The notes under the pieces are model-generated. The model ran no database searches and was not told the origin of the DNA. It was given only the letters and a program-made list of their open reading frames with translations. From assembly GCF_000010665.1 (NCBI RefSeq), contig NC_012796.1, positions 1,488,001 to 1,552,000 of the forward strand: a stretch of DNA of 64,000 nt, written 5' to 3'. The translations under genes were made by a program, and so were the position numbers. Below are positions 57,340 through 64,000 of this stretch, piece by piece (the first letter of the stretch is position 1; every line of letters begins with the position of its first letter). Source of the stretch: Solidesulfovibrio magneticus RS-1 (GTDB lineage Bacteria; Desulfobacterota; Desulfovibrionia; Desulfovibrionales; Desulfovibrionaceae).

Positions 57340-57885
57340 TCATGGAGCAGCTGGCGGTGCTCCCAACCCGGCGGCCTGGGCCAGGTCGGTGTAGGCCACG
57401 GCGCATTCCTCGGCCAGTCCCAGACCGGCGGCCAGGGCGCGGATGGCGGGCAGGGCGGCCATGGCCTGCTCCCTGGTCGCGGCCAGATGCTCGATCTCCA
57501 CGAAAAGGCGCGGGTCGAAATCCACGGTCACGGCGGTCAATTCGACGTCGAGGCCGCCGACCCGAAGCCGCGCTCGGCGGCAACGCTTGGCATAGGCCAG
57601 GACCGGCTGAAACCCGAGCACGCCGAGCAGGGCGGCGACAGCCTCGGCATCGGACACGGCCGTCTCGTGTTCGGGCTTGGAGGCGGTGGCGGCGTCAAAG
57701 GGCGGGGCCTTGGCCGTCAGCACCGTCCGCCCGGCCTCCCGGCGAAGGCGCAGCTCCCGGCCCGAGGCGGCCAGGCGGCCGTCCGGGGCGTCGAAATAGA
57801 CGTCCTCGCAGACGACTGCCTTCCCAGGTTCGTCCGGCAGCCGGAAGTCCGGCCCGGCCACGAATTTGACCTCGGCCTCAAACAC
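57340..57885 (-). CDS. CYTH-domain protein (class IV adenylate cyclase / triphosphatase fold)
   Basis: 181 residues from GTG 57885, preferred because AAGGGG lies 6 nt upstream and the start MFEAEVKF places the ExExK motif (Glu3, Glu5, Lys7) where CYTH proteins have it. GTG 57915 is an alternative. Later charged strands (ELRLRREAGRTVLTAKAP, CRRARLRVGGLDVELTAV, LFVEIEHLAA) line the tunnel. Members cleave triphosphates or make cAMP; which one applies cannot be told. Divergent from the EamA transporter. Confidence 0.85.
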   Translation of the reverse strand: MFEAEVKFVAGPDFRLPDEPGKAVVCEDVYFDAPDGRLAASGRELRLRREAGRTVLTAKAPPFDAATASKPEHETAVSDAEAVAALLGVLGFQPVLAYAKRCRRARLRVGGLDVELTAVTVDFDPRLFVEIEHLAATREQAMAALPAIRALAAGLGLAEECAVAYTDLAQAAGLGAPPAAP

Positions 57886-58028
57886 GTTTTTCCCCTTGGA
57901 CGGGATTGCAAGCACTTGTGGATTGGTTCATGGTCCCGGGCTGTTACGACGCCTTTGCGGCGATGACAAGTTAATCGGCCGGCCGCTGTCGGTTCATGGG
58001 CCGCCACGGCGTCGGTACAGGAGAAAAC

Positions 58029-58874
58029 ATGCGCGAAAACGCCCGGGCCGCCTGGGGCATGGCCGCGACGGCGGTACTGTGGAGCACCGGGGGCCTGGCC
58101 ATCAAGCTCGTGCCGCTGACCCCCATGGCCGTGGCCGGTTGGCGCAGCCTGCTTTCGGCGGCGACGCTGCTGCTCGTTTTTCGGGGCCGTCTCGACTTCC
58201 GCCCGACCCGGGCCAGGTGCGGCGCGGCAGTGGCCTACGCGGCCCTGCTCGTTACCAACGTGGCCGCCACCAAGCTCACCACCGCCGCCAACGCCATCCT
58301 CCTGGCCTACACCGCCCCGGTCTACGTGGCCCTTTTCGCGCCGATGGTTCTCGGCGAAAAGACCAAGCGGGCCGATTGGCTGTTCGTGGTGGCGAGCCTT
58401 GGCGGCATGGCGCTGTTTTTCCTGGACCGGCTCTCGGCCCAGGGCTTGTGGGGCAATCTCCTGGCCGTGGGCACGGGACTGAGCTACGCCGCGTTTACCT
58501 TGTGCATGCGGGCCGGGCGCGAGGATTCGCCGGTGTCGGCGGTCATCGCCGGCCATGGGCTGACGGTGCTGGCTGCGCTGCCGTTTTTGTTTTCCGCCGC
58601 GCCGCAAACCCTGGGCGCGGCCCTGGGGCTGGCCTATCTCGGTGTCATCCAGCAGGGCCTGTCGCTTTCGCTCTACGTCTGGTGCATCACACGGCTGCCG
58701 GCCCTGTCGGCCATGCTGCTCATGACCCTGGAACCCATCGTCAATCCGCTGCTGGTGGCCGTGGGCTACGGCGAATGGCCGGGATTCTGGTCGGTCCTTG
58801 GCGGGGCGGTGGTGGTGGCAGCCGTGACCTTGCGGGGGATTTTCGGTCGCGGCGGGTCGGGTACGGATGCTTGA
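58029..58874 (+). CDS. EamA/DMT-family transporter
   Basis: 281 residues from ATG 58029 with CAGGAGA upstream. Ten membrane helices in two EamA repeats: the first begins AAWGMAATAVLWSTGGLAIK and the second GLWGNLLAVGTGLSYAAFTL, each ending near an LGE or TLEP motif (VLGEKTKRADW; LLMTLEPIVNPLLVAVGYGE). Members export amino acids or other metabolites across the inner membrane. Substrate unknown. Confidence 0.92.
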   Translation: MRENARAAWGMAATAVLWSTGGLAIKLVPLTPMAVAGWRSLLSAATLLLVFRGRLDFRPTRARCGAAVAYAALLVTNVAATKLTTAANAILLAYTAPVYVALFAPMVLGEKTKRADWLFVVASLGGMALFFLDRLSAQGLWGNLLAVGTGLSYAAFTLCMRAGREDSPVSAVIAGHGLTVLAALPFLFSAAPQTLGAALGLAYLGVIQQGLSLSLYVWCITRLPALSAMLLMTLEPIVNPLLVAVGYGEWPGFWSVLGGAVVVAAVTLRGIFGRGGSGTDA

Positions 58875-58943
58875 CGCATCCTTGAAGCGGGCCGTCCTGG
58901 CGAACATTGGCAACGGCAAATGGCCGCTGCGCTGGAGATGAGT

Positions 58944-61913
58944 ATGCAAGTGCTGTGCGTTTCCACCCTCACCAACGTCGGCTCGCTGCATCACAAGCGT
59001 GAGATGACGCTTCTTCAGGCGTTGCGGGAGCGGGGCGCGGCCATTGATTACGTCTACTGCGGGGGGATGGATGGCGTATGCGACGGGTTGCGCGACATTT
59101 CCCCCAAGGATTGCCGCCTGTGCCGGGACAGAGCCGAGCAACAGGCCCTGGAGGCCGGGCTTGCGCCGCGCCTCCTTTTGGCCGACGAGACGGCGGCCGA
59201 GCGTCACCAGGCCGCGCAGTGGGCTGCCTCCCTGGCCGACGACGCGCTTACGCAGGCCGAATACAACGGCTATCCCCTTGGGCGCTGGTGTCTGTCTTCG
59301 GTCTACACGTATTGGCGCGTGCCCAACCTTTCCCCGCAGGACACCCAGGCCAAGGCCTGGTATCGAGCCCTGCTGGAGCAGGGGCTGCGCCTGGTGCTGG
59401 GCATGGAGAAGCTGCTGGATGCCGGGCGCTATGATCGTGTCGTTGTCTACAACGCCCGCATGGCCTACGTGAAAATTCCCTTTGAGCTGGCCCGTAGCCG
59501 GGGCCTTGCCGTGTACACCCACGAACGGGCCGGCCAGCCGGGCCATTGCTGGGTTGCCTTAAACGGCCTCCCGTTCAATCAGGAAAATTGGGACCGGTTG
59601 TGGAGCGCCTGGAAGGATGTTCCGCTTTCGACGGCGCAACTTGTCCGCATGACCCGCTATCTGGACGGTCGACGACAGGGAGACGTCAACGCCCTCAATT
59701 GGTTCGCCTACACCACCAAGCCGGGGCACAGCGAAGCGTTGCGCCAACGGCTGGGCATTCCCGAGGACAAGGCCGTTTGGGCGCTTTTTTCGTCGTCCAA
59801 CCATGAACTGCTTGGCCGGGACGATATCGCGCACGAAGGGTTTGCCACGCAACAGGACTGGATCGAAGCGGCCGTGGCCAAGGCGGCGGCCTATCCCGGC
59901 GTCAAGCTCGTGATAAGGGCCCATCCAAACCTGTCCAATCTGGTGTTTCCGCGCCGGTCCGAGCGCGAACTGCGCTATTTTGCCGATCTCAAACGTTCGG
60001 TTGGCGACGCCGCCGTGGTCATCGAGCCCGAGGAAGACGTCTCCTCGTACGACCTGATGGATATCGCCAGCGCATCACTGTGCTACGTATCGACCTGCGG
60101 GCTGGAAAGCGCCATGCTGGGCAAGCCCGTGGCCATCGCCGCCAACCCGTTCTACAAGGAACTTCCCGGTCTGGACAAAACCTACGACGCAGCAGCAATG
60201 GACCGGGTGTTCGCCCGTTACGCCGCCCTGGCGCCCGGCTGGCGGGACCAGGAATTGCGCCGCATGGCCTACCGGATTTGGTATACGCTGTTGTTCCGAT
60301 ACGGCTTTGAATTTCCCTTTGTCCACTCCCCCAACCTCTTGGAAGGGCGTTACGCTTGGTTTAGCCCGGACGCCCTGAGGCCCGGCGTCCACAAACACCT
60401 GGATCTGCTGTGCGAGGCCATGTTCGCCGGTCGCCGGCCCCAGATTTTGCCCGAATCGGACGACCTGGCCCGGGGGGCGGCCGATGAGGAGCGTTTTTTG
60501 CGCTGCGACGCCGCAGCGGCCTGCAAGGAAGCGGGCGTCGTCACCCAGGAAGCGCCCGGACCCCGATACCTTCCGGTCCCCCTGATTTTCGTGGCCTCGG
60601 GTACGGCCCGGCAATCGGCCTGGGCCCTTGAGGCCTTGTCGCAAAACGTCATGGCGGCCGAAACCGACCTGCATGTCGTTTGCGCCAACGGCCACGCCTG
60701 GCGGGAGATTGCCGATCTGCCCGGCCCCGCCGCGGCCTTCCGCTCGGTCAGCCTGGAAACGGCTCCCGCCGGCCTGGGGCTGTGCGCCATGACCGTCCGG
60801 GCCTTGTCGTCGGTCTTGCAGACCCATGAATCGGCGATTGCCCTGGACGATGCCCTCTACTGCGCTCCGCATACGCTGGCATTTTACAACAACGCCCTGC
60901 ACCGCTACCGCTATCGCCGCATAGTCGGCTGCGTCAGCGCCGGGCCGTCCGGCCCCGTTGCGGCGGCCTTGTCGCAGCAGCCCGGGGACGCGGTGTTCGC
61001 GCCTCGGGCAAACGCCTTGGGCCTGGGCGTGTGGCGCGACCGGTGGGCCGCGCTGGCCCCGGCGGTCCTGGCCGAGTTGGGCGGGGGGGATAACGGCGAT
61101 GCCCGCCGCCCCGGCCTGCAACGCCTCATTGCCGCCCTTTGCGCCGAGGAGGGCGCTTTGTGCGTGGCGCCCAAACAGGCCAGCGCCTGTCTGTCCGGTC
61201 CTGAAGGCGCCCCGCGCCGCCAAGGCTTCGCGCCGCCGTCGGTCGAACCAGCCCTGCCGTTTGCTCCGGAAGAGGCCGCTTCTCCAAGCCTTGAGCCTGG
61301 AGCCGAGGAACGCGCCGCCGCCGTGGGCCGCCGTCTGGCCCAGCGCGTCGCCGGCCTGGCGCGGCAGGGCCGGCCCGTGCTGGTCAAGCTGGATTGCGCC
61401 GGCCAAGGCCTGGTCGAGCCGATGACCGTGGCCCTGGCCGGCGATGTGCCCGAGACCATGGTTTGGGAAGGCCTTGGCGGCCTCGCCTTGCCGGAGCGGA
61501 GCTGCGACGCGCTGTACGCCTGTCGTTGCCTGGAGCATCTTTCGGGGGACCAGGCGCGCCGGTTCCTGGCGCAATGCCGTCGGGCGCTGCGCCCGGGCGG
61601 CGTGTTGCGGCTGGCCGTGGCCGATGGGGAGGGGCAGGCCCGGGCCTACCTGGACAGCCTGGACGCGGCGCGTCGCGCCCCGGGCGATGCCGAAGCCGTG
61701 GCCCGCCACGAACGGCTCGGCGGCCGGGCGGGCCAGATGGTGCACGACGAGCTGTCCCTGGGCCGCCTGCTGCGACAGTGCGGCTTTGCGTCCGTGCTGC
61801 GCCAAAGCGCCGGGCATTCCGCGATACAGGACTTTGTCCGCCAGCAAGGCGATGCTGCGGCCGACGAGGAGGCGGCATGTCCCGGGCTGCTCTATATGGA
61901 GGGCATCGCGTGA
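58944..61913 (+). CDS. Large multi-domain surface-polysaccharide protein (capsule-synthase-like plus methyltransferase)
   Basis: 989 residues from ATG 58944, with GGAG 6 nt upstream. Residues ~1-500 resemble capsule/LPS modification proteins of the KpsC/KpsS type (VLCVSTLTNVGSLHHKREMT, KLVIRAHPNLSNLVFPRRSE, SSYDLMDIASASLCYVSTCG LESAML region). Residues ~540-700 have a glycosyltransferase-like alpha/beta region without an obvious DxD. Residues ~770-975 look like a type-11 methyltransferase end (LPERSCDALYACRCLEHLSG, LAQCRRALRPGGVLRLAVAD), although the SAM glycine loop is not clear. The GT4 gene overlaps its stop, so both act in one glycan pathway. Confidence 0.65.
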   Translation: MQVLCVSTLTNVGSLHHKREMTLLQALRERGAAIDYVYCGGMDGVCDGLRDISPKDCRLCRDRAEQQALEAGLAPRLLLADETAAERHQAAQWAASLADDALTQAEYNGYPLGRWCLSSVYTYWRVPNLSPQDTQAKAWYRALLEQGLRLVLGMEKLLDAGRYDRVVVYNARMAYVKIPFELARSRGLAVYTHERAGQPGHCWVALNGLPFNQENWDRLWSAWKDVPLSTAQLVRMTRYLDGRRQGDVNALNWFAYTTKPGHSEALRQRLGIPEDKAVWALFSSSNHELLGRDDIAHEGFATQQDWIEAAVAKAAAYPGVKLVIRAHPNLSNLVFPRRSERELRYFADLKRSVGDAAVVIEPEEDVSSYDLMDIASASLCYVSTCGLESAMLGKPVAIAANPFYKELPGLDKTYDAAAMDRVFARYAALAPGWRDQELRRMAYRIWYTLLFRYGFEFPFVHSPNLLEGRYAWFSPDALRPGVHKHLDLLCEAMFAGRRPQILPESDDLARGAADEERFLRCDAAAACKEAGVVTQEAPGPRYLPVPLIFVASGTARQSAWALEALSQNVMAAETDLHVVCANGHAWREIADLPGPAAAFRSVSLETAPAGLGLCAMTVRALSSVLQTHESAIALDDALYCAPHTLAFYNNALHRYRYRRIVGCVSAGPSGPVAAALSQQPGDAVFAPRANALGLGVWRDRWAALAPAVLAELGGGDNGDARRPGLQRLIAALCAEEGALCVAPKQASACLSGPEGAPRRQGFAPPSVEPALPFAPEEAASPSLEPGAEERAAAVGRRLAQRVAGLARQGRPVLVKLDCAGQGLVEPMTVALAGDVPETMVWEGLGGLALPERSCDALYACRCLEHLSGDQARRFLAQCRRALRPGGVLRLAVADGEGQARAYLDSLDAARRAPGDAEAVARHERLGGRAGQMVHDELSLGRLLRQCGFASVLRQSAGHSAIQDFVRQQGDAAADEEAACPGLLYMEGIA

Positions 61914-63283
61914 ACATCGCCTTTGTCTCCACCCTGGCCGCGGGCGGCGCGGCCCAGGGCGCGGAGAACACCTTTCGGGCCTTTCTGGCGGCCGGCCATG
62001 CGGCGTCGTTCCTGACCCTGGAAGGCCAGGCCGCCAAGGGGTTCCTGCCCTTGGCCGACGCGTTCCCTTCAAGCCAGGGCCCGCGGCCGGTTGGGCGGTT
62101 GTTTCGCCACTGGCAGGCCTTAAGCGATCCCCAGGCGCTTGCGCAGGGGGCGTCGGAGCTTTTCAGCGACGCCGCCACGGGGCTGTTCCGCCTTGGCGAC
62201 GCGGCCCGGGAAGCCCTGTCCGAGGCGGATGTCGTCAACATCCACTGGAACGCCGGCATACTGCTGTCTCCGGATTTCTTGGCCGCCCTGGCCGGCAAGA
62301 ACATCGTGCTGACCCTGGCCGATCTCGGACCCCTCACCGGCGGCTGCCATTATCATCTCGCCTGCCGCCGGTTCGAGGCGGCCTGCGGCCGCTGCCCGGT
62401 TCTGCGGCGCTCCGGCGCGCAGGACGCCAGCCGGCGCAACCATGGGCTTAAAAGACGCGTGTACGGGCTGCTGCGGCCAAGCGTGGTCGCCCTGAGCCGC
62501 TGGCTGGCCGACGAAGCCCGGGCCAGCAGCCTGCTCGGCCATCGTCCCATCACGCATCTGCGGTACACCTATCCGTTGGACGTCTTCAGGCCCCTTGGCC
62601 CTGACGAACGGCAAGCCGTGTTGCGGCGATTGGGCATTCCGCCTCAGGCCCTGGTCATCCTGGCCGGGGCCTATGGCCTGGACTGCGGCCGCAAGAACAT
62701 CACCGCCCTGGTCCGGGCCGTGGAGCGCCTGCGCACCTCCTGGCCGGGCAGGGCCGTGGAACTGGTAACCTACGGCTACGGCTCGCCTCCGCCTGCCGCA
62801 TTCCCTATCCGGCATGTCGGCTTTGTCGACAACAGCGCCATGGGGGAGCTCTACGGCGCGGCCGATCTGTTCGTGCATCCGGCCGTGGCCGAGGCTTTGG
62901 GCAACACCCTGTGCGAGGCCCAGTGTTGCGGCACGCCGGTGGTCAGCTTCAACGTGGGCGGTTGTCCCGAGGCCTACCGGCCCGGCGTCACCGGATTTTG
63001 CGTGGAACCAGTCAGCGAGGACGCCCTGTATGCGGCCCTTGCCGGCATTGTGGCCAACCCCGGGCAGCTGGCCCCCATGCGGCGGGCCGCCCGGGAGTTC
63101 GCCATGGCGGCTTTTTCGCCGCAACGCCATGTCGAGGCCTACGCCGCGTGGCTGTGCGCCGCCGAAACGGCCCGTTCCCTGGCGGAAGATCCCGGGCTGG
63201 GGGCGGATTTGGCTGACAATGCGCGGCAAAGCCGGAGCCTGTTTGCGGCGTCTGACTGGGAGCAAAGCATTCGGCGCGCATAA
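61910..63283 (+). CDS. Family 4 glycosyltransferase
   Basis: 457 residues from GTG 61910, overlapping the previous stop (GTGA) with GGAGGG upstream. The start VNIAFVSTLAAGGAAQGAEN and the C-terminal HPAVAEALGNTLCEAQCCGT with E-x7-E spacing and FNVGGCPEAYRPGVTGF are GT4 hallmarks. SPDFLAALAGKNIVLTLADL and GCHYHLACRRFEAACGRCPV match the WcaC-like subgroup with a Cys-containing loop. It adds sugars to a surface polysaccharide with the upstream protein. Confidence 0.88.
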   Translation: MNIAFVSTLAAGGAAQGAENTFRAFLAAGHAASFLTLEGQAAKGFLPLADAFPSSQGPRPVGRLFRHWQALSDPQALAQGASELFSDAATGLFRLGDAAREALSEADVVNIHWNAGILLSPDFLAALAGKNIVLTLADLGPLTGGCHYHLACRRFEAACGRCPVLRRSGAQDASRRNHGLKRRVYGLLRPSVVALSRWLADEARASSLLGHRPITHLRYTYPLDVFRPLGPDERQAVLRRLGIPPQALVILAGAYGLDCGRKNITALVRAVERLRTSWPGRAVELVTYGYGSPPPAAFPIRHVGFVDNSAMGELYGAADLFVHPAVAEALGNTLCEAQCCGTPVVSFNVGGCPEAYRPGVTGFCVEPVSEDALYAALAGIVANPGQLAPMRRAAREFAMAAFSPQRHVEAYAAWLCAAETARSLAEDPGLGADLADNARQSRSLFAASDWEQSIRRA

Positions 63284-63567
63284 TCGTTGAGATCCCGCCA
63301 CCATGACCTCCCGGCCAGCAGCGTATCACTTCCGTAAGTTGACTGTCGCCGCAAACTATGCGAATTTTTCAACACTATCACTGCATCGCACGTCGTTGCG
63401 GCTATGCGGCAGCGGCGCGCTGCGACATCGGGCGCAGTCGTGTATTTCTGTCGGCATCGACTGTATTGGCGTTGTTGTTGTTCGGCCTTTTGTCGGTGCC
63501 GCAGAGGGTTCTGTGCTTGTGTCTTGGTGTGATGCGTCTGTGCGGTCCAACAAACACTGGAGGGATT

Positions 63568-64000
63568 ATGCGTTCGTTCATGCTTGTTGCGATTATGGTG
63601 TTTAGCGCGTTGTATGTGCATCAGGCTCAAGCCTTTGAATGCGGCAAGCTGGAATTTGGAGCCAAACTCGGCGACATGGACGACGGCAATTTTGTGCTCT
63701 ATATGGAGAAAGACGGTGTCACCTATTATAATTATGTCGGGGCGTGCCGTCTTCCGGTCCATCAGAAGGCCTCTCCGGCTATTGCGTATGCTTTTGTTGA
63801 CGGAAAATACTACGCCAGAATTATCCGTGTCGCCGGTCGGGAGAAAAAGGATATTCTCGCCGACATGGAGAAAAGCTTTTGCAAGCCGGTTTCCGTGAAA
63901 AGCGAAGGGGACGTGAGCTTGTATCAATGTGATTTGCCAAACGACATCGAGTTCAAGTTCAAGTACAACAACAAGACCGGCGAGGCGCGGACCGCCGCGT
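63568..64000 (+). CDS. Secreted small protein, 3' end beyond the window
   Basis: The frame is open to the window end; 144 residues are visible. ATG 63568 follows GGAGGG and begins a signal peptide (MRSFMLVAIMVFSALYVHQA, cut near QAFEC). The same frame is open back to ATG 63358 but without a ribosome site. Four Cys in the visible mature part suggest disulfides, and Tyr, Lys and Phe are common. A+T content is clearly higher than in all neighbours, hinting at recent acquisition. No family recognised. The 284-bp region before it shows no repeat. Confidence 0.7.
   Translation, partial: MRSFMLVAIMVFSALYVHQAQAFECGKLEFGAKLGDMDDGNFVLYMEKDGVTYYNYVGACRLPVHQKASPAIAYAFVDGKYYARIIRVAGREKKDILADMEKSFCKPVSVKSEGDVSLYQCDLPNDIEFKFKYNNKTGEARTAA

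Noticed and set aside
57014-57394. 126-codon plus-strand frame upstream of and overlapping the CYTH gene end
   Set aside because: No ribosome site, Gly/Pro/Arg-rich, and its 3' part is antisense to the CYTH gene.

Overview
The window is high-GC, gene-dense bacterial DNA. The gene content points to a flagellated, anaerobic sulfate-reducing deltaproteobacterium of the Desulfovibrio/Solidesulfovibrio type: a 60-residue Desulfovibrio-style ferredoxin, sigma-54-driven flagellar genes, many CgeB-like and family 2/4/9 glycosyltransferases, a CBS-PAS hybrid kinase and a thioredoxin-fold/thioredoxin reductase fusion. This assignment rests on gene content and style, not on a database match. No rRNA, tRNA, CRISPR array, intact insertion sequence or prophage was seen.

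Layout. 1-7.4 kb: end of an O-antigen ligase-like gene, a secreted polysaccharide deacetylase, two glycosyltransferases and a sigma-54 activator with a degenerate receiver. 7.7-15.6 kb: thioredoxin-reductase fusion, dnaE, a family 2 glycosyltransferase, queD, dtd and an anti-sigma/anti-anti-sigma pair. 15.6-26.1 kb: three overlapping glycosyltransferase genes leading into fliK-flgD-flgE and a flagellin; fliK and the flagellin have matching TTTGGAACG-type sigma-54 promoters. 26.3-38.6 kb: rnc, a DRTGG/BioD-like protein, a large CBS-PAS histidine kinase, a DUF1786-type protein, a LysR regulator diverging from an exported carboxymuconolactone-decarboxylase-like protein, a YitT-type membrane protein, two proline-rich exported proteins and a sirtuin. 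38.6-43.4 kb: tolQ-tolR-tolA-tolB-pal. 43.8-50.5 kb: a 1061-residue exported TPR protein, a GGDEF-EAL protein, the ferredoxin and a 49-residue protein with its own sigma-54-type promoter. 50.9-63.3 kb: pgpA, a chemoreceptor, a cysteine-rich DUF6125-like gene whose 5' end is made of repeat DNA, a GAF sigma-54 activator next to a small gene with a sigma-54 promoter, a CYTH protein, an EamA transporter, a 989-residue three-part surface-polysaccharide protein and a GT4 glycosyltransferase. A lower-GC secreted-protein gene runs off the end.

The most unusual non-coding signals are: (1) a dispersed two-hairpin repeat (12 units) whose nine standard copies all lie 12-60 nt after a stop codon in the sense orientation, with stems that vary in a compensatory way; (2) two tandem units of that repeat translated in-frame inside a gene; (3) three consecutive 25-28 bp near-perfect hairpins between two of these repeats at 32.3-32.7 kb; (4) a multibranched RNA-like structure with a U-run at 47.67-47.77 kb, possibly a TnpB/omega-RNA relic; and (5) sigma-54 boxes that connect small uncharacterised genes to the flagellar or local activator regulons.
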